A DNA stretch of 7,219 bases from an uncultured Mucispirillum sp. (GCA_937890655.1 CALADT010000099.1:1-7219), one strand, 5' to 3'. Shown: positions 1-6,913, counted from the first letter of the stretch. A program made the numbers and translations. The notes: generated from the letters alone by a model not told the origin.

Positions 1-1
1 C

Positions 2-448
2 CAATCTGAGCTTATAAAAAATGTTGTATCATTAAAAGATATAGATTTAATTTATATTATTGATAATAGCACTAATATTTCTTTAAAATCAAAAGACGGA
101 AAGGCAAATATAGTAACATATAATTTTGATTTATTTCATTTAAATTTAGATTATAAAAGTAAAGATTACCATATAAATGCCATAGCAGATAAAGGGATAT
201 ATACAGAGCAACAATATATAAAAGCATATGATAACTTAACTGGTTATATGGATAACATGACATTTCGTTCAAAGAAAAATGGTATTTTAGAGTATGATTA
301 TAAAACCGGTAAAGGGTCCATTATTAATGGTATTACTGTAATGCAGGGCGTTAATTCTATTGAAGCTGATTCTGTAATATTTGATGTAAATAATAACTAT
401 ATTTTTTTTAAAGATAATGTTACAGTAAATTATGTGCCGGAAAAATAA
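2..448 (+). CDS. lptC: LptC-like LPS export protein, 3' part (5' end outside window)
   Basis: Probable LptC, the membrane-anchored periplasmic protein that takes LPS from the LptB2FG exporter and passes it to LptA. The frame is open from base 2 to the TAA at 446-448 (148 residues), so the gene begins upstream and its N-terminal membrane anchor is not seen. The visible part is rich in alternating polar and hydrophobic residues with many Asn, Asp, Tyr and Ile, as expected for the beta-jellyroll strands of the LptC/OstA fold; the stretch EADSVIFDVNNNYIFFKDNV near the end looks like the repeated strand pattern of this family. No catalytic motif is expected. The strongest support is position: it ends 12 bases before lptA, which is followed by lptB, the usual lptC-lptA-lptB order. 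Primary sequence is poorly conserved in this family, so the name rests on fold-like pattern plus context. Confidence 0.75.
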   Translation, partial: QSELIKNVVSLKDIDLIYIIDNSTNISLKSKDGKANIVTYNFDLFHLNLDYKSKDYHINAIADKGIYTEQQYIKAYDNLTGYMDNMTFRSKKNGILEYDYKTGKGSIINGITVMQGVNSIEADSVIFDVNNNYIFFKDNVTVNYVPEK

Positions 449-450
449 AA

Positions 451-454
451 GGAG
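451..454 (+). promoter_or_regulatory. Shine-Dalgarno site fixing the TTG start of lptA
   Basis: GGAG lies 6 bases before the TTG at 461-463, within the short gap after the lptC stop. The first in-frame ATG is at codon 43, well inside the conserved domain, and using it would remove the signal peptide. The TTG with this site is therefore the likely start. Confidence 0.7.
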
Positions 455-460
455 AATAGT

Positions 461-958
461 TTGATTAAACAGTTACTAAATTATAAATATATAGTTTTCT
501 TATTTACCTTTATTTTATTTGCTAGTTTTCAAGTGGAAGCAAAAAATAAAACACATAATTCTCCTGTGAAAATTCAGGCAGATGAAATGCGTTATTTTGG
601 TAATGAAAAAAAATCTACTTTTCATGGTAATGTGGTAGCAGTAAGTGATAATTATACTCTTACTGCAGATGATGTTACTGTATTTTTAGATAAAGCATCA
701 GAAGTAGAAAAAATAAAATGTGTTGGTAATGTAAACTTTAAAAGTGATGATATTATTTCCATATCTAAAAAGGCAGATTTAGACCAAAAGAAAAAGCTTG
801 CAATTATTACTGGTAATGTAAAAGTATGGCAAGGTGAAAATTATCTTGAAGGCGAGAAGGTTTTAATATATTATGAAGAAGAACGGATAATTGTGGATAA
901 AGGAACTGATAAACGTGTAACTATTATCTTTAAACCAAATGATGAGGGTAAAAAATAG
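461..958 (+). CDS. lptA: LptA-like periplasmic LPS transport protein (OstA-type domain)
   Basis: Probable LptA, whose family forms the periplasmic bridge carrying LPS from LptC to the outer-membrane LptD/E translocon. The 165-residue product starts with TTG. Residues 1-27 look like a Sec signal peptide: Lys at 3 and 9, a hydrophobic core around 10-23 (YIVFLFTFILFASF) and a VEA-type cleavage site before Lys28. Residues about 35-150 carry the OstA/LptA pattern: PVKIQADEMRYF, then FHGNVVAVSDNYTLTADDVTVF, CVGNVNFKS and ITGNVKVWQGENYLEGEKV, a run of GNV-containing strands typical of the beta-jellyroll. Length is normal for the family (E. coli LptA is about 185). The last base of the TAG stop is the first base of the lptB GTG start, which suggests translational coupling. 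Family assignment is firm because motif pattern, signal peptide and context agree. Confidence 0.9.
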   Translation: MIKQLLNYKYIVFLFTFILFASFQVEAKNKTHNSPVKIQADEMRYFGNEKKSTFHGNVVAVSDNYTLTADDVTVFLDKASEVEKIKCVGNVNFKSDDIISISKKADLDQKKKLAIITGNVKVWQGENYLEGEKVLIYYEEERIIVDKGTDKRVTIIFKPNDEGKK

Positions 959-1677
959 TGTCATTAGAAGTTAAAGATTTAAAAAAATCATTTAGAAAAA
1001 GAACTGTTGTAAATGGAGTATCTTTATCTGTATCCAAAGGTGAAATAGTTGGGCTTTTAGGGCCAAATGGAGCAGGAAAAAGCACTTCATTTTATATGAT
1101 AGTTGGGCTTTTAAAGCCAGAAAATGGTTATATTAAATTAAACGATATAGATATTACTAAAATGCCTATGAATAAAAGATGTAAAGCAGGTATAGGTTAT
1201 TTACCACAGGAAGCATCTGTATTTAGAAAAATGACAGTTTATAATAATATTATGTCTGCTTTAGAGTTTACTTTTAGCGATGTAAAGGTTAGAAAAGATA
1301 AAGTAGAAACATTAATAGAAGAATTTCATTTAAACCATGTGGCTAAAAGTTACGGTTATGCTCTTTCAGGTGGAGAACGTAGAAGGGTAGAAATAGCAAG
1401 ATGTCTTGCCACAGAGCCCGATTTTATTCTTTTAGATGAACCATTTGCAGGTATTGACCCTATATCTGTTGCAGATATTCAAGAAATGGTGTATTCTTTA
1501 AAAGATAGAGGAATTGGGGTATTAATTACGGACCATAATGTTCGTGATACATTAAAAATTACAGATAGAGGGTATATTATAACAGAAGGTAGAGTATTAA
1601 CTCAAGGCTCTCCTGATGATATACTTGCAAATAAAGATGTTAGAGAGAAATATTTAGGCAAAGGGTTTTCTATTTAA
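958..1677 (+). CDS. lptB: LptB, ATPase subunit of the LPS exporter LptB2FG
   Basis: Cytoplasmic ABC ATPase that powers LPS extraction from the inner membrane with LptF/LptG, which are not in this window. The 239-residue protein has all ABC motifs: Walker A GPNGAGKST (35-43), Q-loop Gln84 in GYLPQEASVF, signature LSGGE (136-140), Walker B FILLDE (156-161) ending in catalytic Glu161, D-loop region AGIDP (164-168) and switch His193 in ITDHNV. The stretches YLPQEASVFRKMTV and LSGGERRRVEIARCLA closely follow LptB rather than generic ABC importers, and the length matches the family (about 240). The start is GTG, sharing one base with the lptA stop (TAGTG), with GAGG at 944-947 as a plausible ribosome site. 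The stop likewise shares one base with the rpoN ATG (TAATG), so lptA, lptB and rpoN are probably cotranscribed and coupled. Confidence 0.97.
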   Translation: MSLEVKDLKKSFRKRTVVNGVSLSVSKGEIVGLLGPNGAGKSTSFYMIVGLLKPENGYIKLNDIDITKMPMNKRCKAGIGYLPQEASVFRKMTVYNNIMSALEFTFSDVKVRKDKVETLIEEFHLNHVAKSYGYALSGGERRRVEIARCLATEPDFILLDEPFAGIDPISVADIQEMVYSLKDRGIGVLITDHNVRDTLKITDRGYIITEGRVLTQGSPDDILANKDVREKYLGKGFSI

Positions 1678-3227
1678 TGAATAATTTAAATCAAAATTTA
1701 GAAGTTAAAACAACGCTGCAAACCACTGTATTCATTACACCACAAATGAAACAGTCCCTTGCTATTTTGCAAATGCCTATTTTAGAATTAGAGCAGGAAA
1801 TATCCACTATACTAGAAGAAAACCCTATACTAGAAGTAGCAGAAGATGGTGCAGATGATTTTGATAATATAGATGATTTTGATGAATATAATGATAATAT
1901 AGAAGATAATAATAAAGAAAAAGATATAGAGAAAGATACAGAAAAAGATGAGCAGGATAACTTAAATAATCTTGTGGATAAAGTAACTGGTGATGATTGG
2001 GATGAATACATTGGTTATGAAAAACTAGATGATATTAGTTATAAAGCAAATAATGATGAAAATAGTTTTGATTTAGAACAGGTAATAGGTGCTAAAGAAT
2101 CTCTTTATGAACATTTAATGTATCAATTAAACATTAGTATTACCAATGAAGATGAATGGAAAATAGGAGAATATATAATAGGTAATTTATCTGAAGATGG
2201 TTATTTTAGAATAGAGTTTTCTCAAGCATGTGATGAATTGCAAGTTAGTGAAGATTTATTTTTAAAAGTATTACATATTATAAGAACTTTTACTCCATCA
2301 GGTATTGCTTCTTGCACATTACAAGAATGTATAATGACGCAAATAAAAGATATGGATTGCGAAGAAGTATATGCAGAATTTGTTTATGAATTATTAAGTG
2401 ATTATTCATCAGAATTATCTGCTTTTAAATATGATGATATACTAAAAGGTATGAGTATAGAAAGGGATACATTTGATTATCTTTTACAATTAATTAAAAA
2501 AACAGACCCACGTCCAGGGTTAAATTTTTCAGGAAGTGATACAAAATTTATTACACCTGATGTTTTTATAGTGCCAAATGAAAATAATTTTGATATAATA
2601 GTAAATGATAAAGGTATTCCTAATATTAGGTTAAATAATTATTATATAAAAATGCTTCAAGGGACAAATTTAGATGGAGAAGCAAAAACTTATATAAAAA
2701 ATAAAGAAAAAAATGCTGTATGGGTTATAGAAAGCCTACAAAAAAGGCAAAAAGCTATTTATAAAGTAGTGAAAGCTATTGTGGAATTTCAAGGTGAGTT
2801 TTTAGCAAAAGGCATTACTGGTTTAAGGCCACTTAAATTAAAAGATATTGCTGAAGCAACTAATTTACATGAATCAACCATAAGCCGTGTTACTTCTGGT
2901 AAATACGCTATGACTCAACATGGATTAATAGAATTAAAATCATTTTTCTCTAAAAGTTTGGAAAGTGATAACGGTGATTTATCAATTAGTGTAATTAAAG
3001 GTAAAATTAAAGAGTTAATTGATAATGAAGATAAAACCACCTGTTTATCTGACCAAAGTATAGTAGAAATAATGGAAGAAAAAGGTATAAAAATTGCCAG
3101 ACGAACTGTTGCGAAATATAGAGATGAAATGAATATTCCAACAATGTCGCAAAGAAGAAGGCTAAGGAGGAAATATTATGAATATTACAGTGAACACAAA
3201 AAACACAACATTAACAGATGCAATTAG
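1677..3227 (+). CDS. rpoN: RNA polymerase sigma-54 factor RpoN, with C-terminal extension
   Basis: Sigma-54, which directs RNA polymerase to -24/-12 promoters and needs AAA+ activators. The 516-residue protein shows the family layout. Region I (about 9-54) is Gln/Leu-rich, with LQTTVFITPQMKQSLAILQM and LEENPILEV, the part that contacts activators. Region II (about 55-125) is very acidic and low in complexity. A core-binding domain follows (about 130-330), with LSEDGYF, FTPSGIASCTLQEC and DPRPGLNFS. The DNA-binding part has a helix-turn-helix near 388-410 (LKDIAEATNLHESTISRVTS) and the RpoN box ARRTVAKYRD (474-483; classical form ends in E). Family members usually end soon after a QRRRL-like motif; here about 20 further basic and aromatic residues (497-516) follow, mostly encoded where the gene runs 50 bases into hpf. 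The ATG shares one base with the lptB stop. Its location between lptB and hpf is the classic one. Confidence 0.97.
   Translation: MNNLNQNLEVKTTLQTTVFITPQMKQSLAILQMPILELEQEISTILEENPILEVAEDGADDFDNIDDFDEYNDNIEDNNKEKDIEKDTEKDEQDNLNNLVDKVTGDDWDEYIGYEKLDDISYKANNDENSFDLEQVIGAKESLYEHLMYQLNISITNEDEWKIGEYIIGNLSEDGYFRIEFSQACDELQVSEDLFLKVLHIIRTFTPSGIASCTLQECIMTQIKDMDCEEVYAEFVYELLSDYSSELSAFKYDDILKGMSIERDTFDYLLQLIKKTDPRPGLNFSGSDTKFITPDVFIVPNENNFDIIVNDKGIPNIRLNNYYIKMLQGTNLDGEAKTYIKNKEKNAVWVIESLQKRQKAIYKVVKAIVEFQGEFLAKGITGLRPLKLKDIAEATNLHESTISRVTSGKYAMTQHGLIELKSFFSKSLESDNGDLSISVIKGKIKELIDNEDKTTCLSDQSIVEIMEEKGIKIARRTVAKYRDEMNIPTMSQRRRLRRKYYEYYSEHKKHNINRCN
1854..1952 (+). repeat. Short in-frame repeats in the acidic Region II of rpoN
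   Basis: Two sets of short direct repeats lie in the acidic linker. GATGATTTTGAT occurs at 1854-1865 and again at 1872-1883 (18-base period, encoding DDFDNI and DDFDEY). A 12-base unit occurs three times in tandem at 1917-1928, 1929-1940 and 1941-1952, as GAAAAAGATATA, GAGAAAGATACA and GAAAAAGATGAG, encoding EKDI, EKDT and EKDE (residues 81-92). All units are multiples of three, so slippage would change the linker length without breaking the frame. The acid-rich linker is a known variable part of sigma-54. Confidence 0.7.
3164..3170 (+). promoter_or_regulatory. Strong Shine-Dalgarno site for hpf inside rpoN
   Basis: AAGGAGG lies 7 bases before the ATG at 3178-3180. It is the best ribosome site in the window and sits within the last codons of rpoN, which shows that the hpf start truly lies inside the rpoN reading frame. 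Strong independent initiation fits a factor that must be made in quantity when ribosomes hibernate. Confidence 0.85.
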
Positions 3228-3717
3228 GGATTATTCTGAAAAAAAAATCCAAAAAATTGCAAAATATTTTGATGACCATTTGGATGTGCATATTAATTTA
3301 GATGTGGAAAAAAATATGCATATTGCAGAAATATTTGTAAATGTAAAAGGTATGTTTCTTAAAGGTATAGAAAAGTCTGAAGATATGTACGCATCTATTG
3401 ATATGGCAGTGGATAAAATTGAAAGACAGCTTGTAAAGTATAAAGAAAAACTACATACTCGCAAAAATGCTGAAACAAGAGCTGCTATGGATGATTTAAA
3501 ACTTAATGTATACGATTACAGTGAAGATAATGTAATTGATGCACCACAAGTAGTTATTACAAAAAGTCTGCCTGCTAAACCTATGGATATAGAAGAAGCT
3601 ATTATGCAAATGGATTTAATGAATAAAAACTTTTTCGTATTCCGTAATGCAGAAAACTCTGAAATAAATGTTGTCTATAAAAGAGATGACGGTAAAGTTG
3701 GTTTAATAGAATCATAA
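3178..3717 (+). CDS. hpf: Long-form ribosome hibernation promoting factor (HPF)
   Basis: Cytoplasmic ribosome-binding protein that inactivates and protects 70S ribosomes under stress or starvation. The 179 residues make it the long type, with two domains. The N-terminal S30AE domain (about 1-97) begins MNITVNTKNTTLTDAIRDYS and continues with KKIQKIAKYF and a basic helix KIERQLVKYKEKLHTRKN. After a linker, the C-terminal domain (about 123-178) has the highly conserved pattern KSLPAKPMDIEEAIMQMDLM, FFVFRNAENSEINVVYKRDDGKVGLI. In known long HPFs this domain pairs ribosomes into 100S dimers without a separate RMF. The gene overlaps the 3' end of rpoN by 50 bases, and its frame is clearly the conserved one there. 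It ends in two tandem TAA stops (3715-3720), followed by a stem-loop. Hpf downstream of rpoN is a widely conserved pairing. Confidence 0.96.
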   Translation: MNITVNTKNTTLTDAIRDYSEKKIQKIAKYFDDHLDVHINLDVEKNMHIAEIFVNVKGMFLKGIEKSEDMYASIDMAVDKIERQLVKYKEKLHTRKNAETRAAMDDLKLNVYDYSEDNVIDAPQVVITKSLPAKPMDIEEAIMQMDLMNKNFFVFRNAENSEINVVYKRDDGKVGLIES

Positions 3718-3724
3718 TAATACA

Positions 3725-3760
3725 TACAATACTCTATCTATTTGTAGGTAGAGTATTGTA
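3725..3760 (+). terminator. 16-bp stem-loop between hpf and rapZ (possible terminator or processing site)
   Basis: The arms TACAATACTCTATCTA (3725-3740) and TAGGTAGAGTATTGTA (3745-3760) pair along all 16 positions, with one G:U pair (3737 with 3748) and a TTTG loop. The stem fills most of the 60-base gap between the hpf stops and the rapZ start. The following bases are ATTTCAAGGA, which is not a run of T, so it is not a textbook intrinsic terminator. It ends 5 bases before the probable rapZ ribosome site (AAGGA, 3766-3770). It could be a leaky terminator, an RNase cleavage or mRNA-stability element separating the two halves of the operon, or a structure affecting rapZ translation. The structure itself is certain; its role is inferred. 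Confidence 0.6.
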
Positions 3761-3777
3761 ATTTCAAGGATACAGTT

Positions 3778-4626
3778 ATGAATAACCTTTCAATAATCGT
3801 TATTACTGGCCTTTCTGGAGCTGGAAAGTCCCATGTAGCAAAAGTATTTGAGGATTTAGGGTATTATACTATTGATAATATGCCACTTCCTATTTTAGAT
3901 AAAGTTGTGGAGCTTTTTTATAATATTGATAACGGTATTACAAAGGTAGCATTTGTAATTGATTCACGAGCAAAAGATATTGAACTTGTCTATAAATTCA
4001 TAAAACTTCTACGAGAAAAGTATGATGCAACATCTATCTTTATGGACGCTTCTGTGGAAACATTAGTAAAACGGTATAAAGAAACAAGGCGTAAACACCC
4101 ATTAGGTAATGATGTATCAGAATCAATAAAAAAAGAAATACATCTTATGGAGCGTGTAAAAGAAATATCTGATATTGTTATTAATACAGATAATAAAACA
4201 ATTCATGATTTAACACGTGAAATAACGAGTATATTTCATAATAATTCTAATAATTTTACATTAACTATTCAGTCATTTGGCTTTAAAAATGGTATTCCTA
4301 ACGATGCAGATATGGTATTTGACGTTCGTTTTATGCGTAACCCACATTTTGATGATGGGCTTAGGACTATGACAGGATTAAATGAAGAAGTGCAGGAATA
4401 TGTAAAAGTAGATGAAAGTTATAATTTATTTATGGAAAAACTTATAGATATGGTTCTTATGTTAATTCCTTTATATATAAGAGAGGGTAAAAAATATTTT
4501 AATATATCTATTGGTTGCACAGGTGGAAAACACCGTTCAGTTACTATTGTGGAAGACCTTGCTAAACAGTTATTAGCAAAAAATATTAAAGAAATTAGAA
4601 TAAAACATAGAGATATTGAGAAATAA
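3778..4626 (+). CDS. rapZ: RapZ-family nucleotide-binding protein (RNase adapter / YvcJ family)
   Basis: Member of the RapZ/YvcJ family. E. coli RapZ senses glucosamine-6-phosphate and guides RNase E to the sRNA GlmZ, controlling glmS; outside enterobacteria the role is less settled, so that function should not be assumed here. The 282-residue protein is full length. The N-terminal P-loop domain has Walker A GLSGAGKS (11-18), the family stretch GYYTIDNMPLPIL (28-40), a DSR motif (62-64) and ETRRKHPL (102-109). The C-terminal domain begins near SFGFKNG (166-172), continues with DVRFMRNPHF (182-191), and contains the family hallmark GCTGGKHRSV (246-255), ending with the basic tail KHRDIEK. AAGGA at 3766-3770 supports the ATG. 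It ends in tandem TAA stops 19 bases before the EIIA gene. RapZ next to PTS genes and rpoN is a conserved arrangement. Confidence 0.95.
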   Translation: MNNLSIIVITGLSGAGKSHVAKVFEDLGYYTIDNMPLPILDKVVELFYNIDNGITKVAFVIDSRAKDIELVYKFIKLLREKYDATSIFMDASVETLVKRYKETRRKHPLGNDVSESIKKEIHLMERVKEISDIVINTDNKTIHDLTREITSIFHNNSNNFTLTIQSFGFKNGIPNDADMVFDVRFMRNPHFDDGLRTMTGLNEEVQEYVKVDESYNLFMEKLIDMVLMLIPLYIREGKKYFNISIGCTGGKHRSVTIVEDLAKQLLAKNIKEIRIKHRDIEK

Positions 4627-4645
4627 TAATAAAGGGTATTAAGAG

Positions 4646-5047
4646 ATGGTTGTTGTAATATTAACACATGGAATGTTTGGAGAAGAATTACTGCGTTCTG
4701 CTGAAATGATTGTAGGAAAACAAGATAAAGTTGAAGTTATTTCCATTAGCAGTGGTGCTTTAATGGACGATGTATCTTTAAAAATGGAAGAAATATTAAA
4801 AAAATATAAAGATGAACATTGTTTATTATATACTGATATGTTTGGTGGTAGTCCGTCTAATATATCTATGGCGTATCTGAATAAAGATTTTGTGGAAGTT
4901 GTATCTGGAGTTAATCTTGCAATGTTATTAAAAACTTTTACAATGCGTATGAATAGTGAATACAGTTTATCGCAGGTTGCAAAAGAATCGGCAGAGGCTG
5001 GTATATCAAGTATTAAAGTAGCTGGAGAATTATTAAATACAAAATGA
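4646..5047 (+). CDS. Mannose-family PTS EIIA component, stand-alone
   Basis: Cytoplasmic phosphocarrier that takes phosphate from HPr and passes it to EIIB. The 133-residue protein is one EIIA-Man (PTS EIIA type 4) domain. Its start, MVVVILTHGMFGEELLRSAEMI, places the phosphorylated histidine at His8, matching His10 of E. coli ManX. The second hallmark, DMFGGSPSN, starts at Asp64, and VVSGVNLAMLL (about 84-94) is also typical. E. coli ManX fuses EIIA and EIIB; here they are separate genes, as in other mannose-family systems. AAAGGG (4631-4636) lies 9 bases before the ATG. The stop overlaps the EIIB start as ATGA, indicating coupling. In bacteria lacking a full permease, this protein beside rapZ often acts only in regulation; here the permease genes follow, so transport is likely. 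Confidence 0.95.
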   Translation: MVVVILTHGMFGEELLRSAEMIVGKQDKVEVISISSGALMDDVSLKMEEILKKYKDEHCLLYTDMFGGSPSNISMAYLNKDFVEVVSGVNLAMLLKTFTMRMNSEYSLSQVAKESAEAGISSIKVAGELLNTK

Positions 5048-5520
5048 AACGTTTAATTTATAGAGTAGATGATAGGTTTATTCATGGGCAGGTATTAGAA
5101 GGCTGGGTAAATTATCTTAAAATAGTAAATATTATTATTGTAAATGATTTAATTGCAGATGATAGTATGCGTGCGTCTATATATGGTAGCACTTTACCAG
5201 CTAATACTAACTATAAAGTTTATTCTATAAAAGATTTTTGTAAAGGTAAACCATACTTAAAAACTAAGAAAAAATATACATTAGTTATAGTAGGTTCTAT
5301 TGATGATTTAATAAAATTAAAAGAAACATTTAATGAAAGTATATATTTTAATATAGGCTGTATTTCAACAGGAACTCGTGATGTATGTGTTAATGATAGT
5401 GTATTTTTATCATTATCAGATTTTAAAAAATTGCAAGACTTATCAGATGAATATAATATATATTTCCATAAAGTTCCTTGGGAAAAACCTGTTATATTTT
5501 CAAACCATAAAAGAGTATAG
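5044..5520 (+). CDS. Mannose-family PTS EIIB component
   Basis: Cytoplasmic phosphocarrier that receives phosphate from EIIA and transfers it to the incoming sugar. At 158 residues it has the usual length for this family. The N-terminal active-site loop RVDDRFIHGQVLEGW (7-21) contains the expected phosphorylated histidine, His14. The next conserved part, IIIVNDLIADDSMRASIYG, and a C-terminal half with the alternating strand/helix pattern (YTLVIVGSIDDLIKL, then YFNIGCISTGTRDV) fit the family fold. The gene overlaps the EIIA stop by four bases (ATGA). The subtype (mannose, fructose, sorbose, N-acetylgalactosamine) cannot be told from these motifs, so no specific gene symbol is given. Confidence 0.95.
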   Translation: MKRLIYRVDDRFIHGQVLEGWVNYLKIVNIIIVNDLIADDSMRASIYGSTLPANTNYKVYSIKDFCKGKPYLKTKKKYTLVIVGSIDDLIKLKETFNESIYFNIGCISTGTRDVCVNDSVFLSLSDFKKLQDLSDEYNIYFHKVPWEKPVIFSNHKRV

Positions 5521-5527
5521 GTGATAT

Positions 5528-6211
5528 ATGCAGGAACTTTCAACTTTTCAAATTATATTTATTTTAATTTTTTCAGGGCTTATTTCTGTTGATAGGGTTG
5601 CAGGTTTAAATATTATGATATCTCGTCCCATTGTAATATCTGGTATATTAGGGTTGGTATTTGGTAATTTATCAGCTTCTTTAATGATGGGGTTAGTATT
5701 TGAATTTATTGGGCTTTTAGAAGTGCCTGTTGGTGCTACTATTACTCATGATGATTCTTTTGGTGGGTATGCTTCTTCGCTTGCTGTTTTATTAGGTTTA
5801 ATCCATATGGACGCTTTTAGTATATTAGTATCTATCTTTATAATTTCTATACTTATGTATCCTGTAACATATTCTGATAAATTATTTAGAAAGTTAAATA
5901 ATTATATTATGCAAAAAAACATACAAAAACATAAATATGATAATGATAATAAGTTAATAATGATTGGTATTTGGCATAGTTTTGTTCGTGGAATTATTAT
6001 TTATAATTTAGGATTTTTAGTTGTTTATATTATAATATATTTTTTTAATAAGTTAAATTTTAATTCATTAAATATAGATAACCCTGTAATTGCTTTGACT
6101 ATTATCGCTGCTTTTATGGGTGGGTATATTATAAGATTTCTTATTATTAATAGACTGTATCAAATTATTATATTAGCATTAGGAATTCTTACAGGTTGGG
6201 TATTAATATGA
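5528..6211 (+). CDS. Mannose-family PTS EIIC membrane component
   Basis: Inner-membrane subunit that, with EIID, forms the sugar channel of the mannose-family permease. The 227-residue product is mostly hydrophobic. Likely membrane segments lie near 5-21, 33-62, 83-112, 145-173, 186-207 and 211-227. The conserved EIIC region is clear: VDRVAGLNIMISRPIVISG (21-39), followed by GLVFEFIGLLEVPVGA (55-70) and then HDDSFGGY (74-81). A short charged loop, rich in Lys and Asn (about 120-142), separates the two halves. It is shorter than E. coli ManY (266). The site AGGTGA just before the ATG (5519-5524) overlaps the EIIB stop codon. Its end overlaps the EIID start by four bases. Context and motifs make the class secure; the substrate is unknown. 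Confidence 0.93.
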   Translation: MQELSTFQIIFILIFSGLISVDRVAGLNIMISRPIVISGILGLVFGNLSASLMMGLVFEFIGLLEVPVGATITHDDSFGGYASSLAVLLGLIHMDAFSILVSIFIISILMYPVTYSDKLFRKLNNYIMQKNIQKHKYDNDNKLIMIGIWHSFVRGIIIYNLGFLVVYIIIYFFNKLNFNSLNIDNPVIALTIIAAFMGGYIIRFLIINRLYQIIILALGILTGWVLI

Positions 6212-6912
6212 ATAAACTTGTAATATTTCCTACACTTTTTAAAAGTATGTTTTATCAAGGTAATTGGAATATAACTAATTTGCAAGGAACAGGTTTTAGG
6301 TGGCTTTTAAAAGATTTTTTTAAGCATAATAAAACAGAGATGCCTTCAGATTTTGATTCTTCCCCTGTTTATTATTTTAATACTAACCCATATCTTGTTA
6401 CATTTATATTAGGGCTTTTATTAAAGGAAACACAGGTTTCCGGTAAAATTGGTGATTATGATAAAATATATGCTTCAGCACTTGCAGCTTTAGGAGATAC
6501 TTTTTTTTGGCATTCATTAAGGCCATTTATATTTTTTGTATCCATTTTTATGTTTTTAATAGACCCTATCTTAATGGTATGTTTTTATTTTCTAGTATTT
6601 AATTTATTTAATATAATATTTAGAATACTTGGATTTTATTATGGTTATACTTTTGGTGCTAATGTAATTGAGCTTTTTAATAAAATTAAGTTTAATAAAT
6701 GGAGTAAAATTTTTGATGGTTTAACAACTTTTTTTACAGGTATAGCTATTGTATATTTAATAAAATATCAATCAGTTACAGGTTCTATTAATGTTATTAA
6801 GTCAATAGCCTTATTTATTGTGGGTATAATTATTTCTAAATGGGTAAGAGGGCCATTGGAATTAATTATAGTTACAACCATATTAGGTGTTTTATTAATA
6901 TTAGGAGTTTGA
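6208..6912 (+). CDS. Mannose-family PTS EIID membrane component, compact
   Basis: Second membrane subunit of the permease. I chose the ATG at 6208, giving 234 residues: it forms the ATGA overlap with the EIIC stop that EIIA/EIIB also use, and AGGTTGGG (6193-6200) sits 7 bases upstream. A TTG at 6196 in the same frame would add only four residues. Conserved EIID features are SMFYQGNWNITNLQGTGF (13-30), FNTNPYLV (57-64), ALGDTFFWHSLRPF (94-107, compare GDPIFWGTLRP in classical members) and RILGFYYGYTFG (139-150). Hydrophobic segments lie near 106-140, 174-186 and 198-234. The protein is clearly shorter than E. coli ManZ (283), but no frameshift or internal stop is seen, so this is a compact form rather than a broken gene. 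ptsH starts one base after its stop. Confidence 0.92.
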   Translation: MNKLVIFPTLFKSMFYQGNWNITNLQGTGFRWLLKDFFKHNKTEMPSDFDSSPVYYFNTNPYLVTFILGLLLKETQVSGKIGDYDKIYASALAALGDTFFWHSLRPFIFFVSIFMFLIDPILMVCFYFLVFNLFNIIFRILGFYYGYTFGANVIELFNKIKFNKWSKIFDGLTTFFTGIAIVYLIKYQSVTGSINVIKSIALFIVGIIISKWVRGPLELIIVTTILGVLLILGV

Positions 6913-6913
6913 G

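Noticed and set aside
72..272. Minus-strand hydrophobic small frame opposite lptC
   Set aside because: Its Tyr/Leu-rich composition follows from AT-rich codons read backwards; no ribosome site or family resemblance.
248..448. A separate 66-residue gene starting at the ATG at 248
   Set aside because: The same frame is open without a stop back to base 2 and reads as one continuous LptC-like protein; there is no ribosome site before 248.
1691..2011. Minus-strand frame of 106 codons opposite the start of rpoN
   Set aside because: It is extremely Ser-rich because it is the reverse complement of the GAT/GAA-rich acidic linker and Region I; it resembles no protein family and lies opposite a certain gene.
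3671..3730. A promoter for rapZ with TTGTCT or TTGGTT as -35 and TACATA/TACAAT as -10
   Set aside because: Spacing and matches are poor, such AT-rich hexamers arise by chance here, and the TACAAT belongs to the stem-loop. No sigma-54 type GG-N10-GC element was seen there either.
4419..5543. Minus-strand frames opposite rapZ (4419-4667) and EIIB (5220-5543)
   Set aside because: Both lie opposite well-supported genes with intact motifs and show no recognisable domain.
6196..6207. TTG at 6196 as the start of EIID
   Set aside because: It falls inside the probable ribosome site, whereas the ATG at 6208 gives the ATGA overlap with EIIC used elsewhere in this operon.
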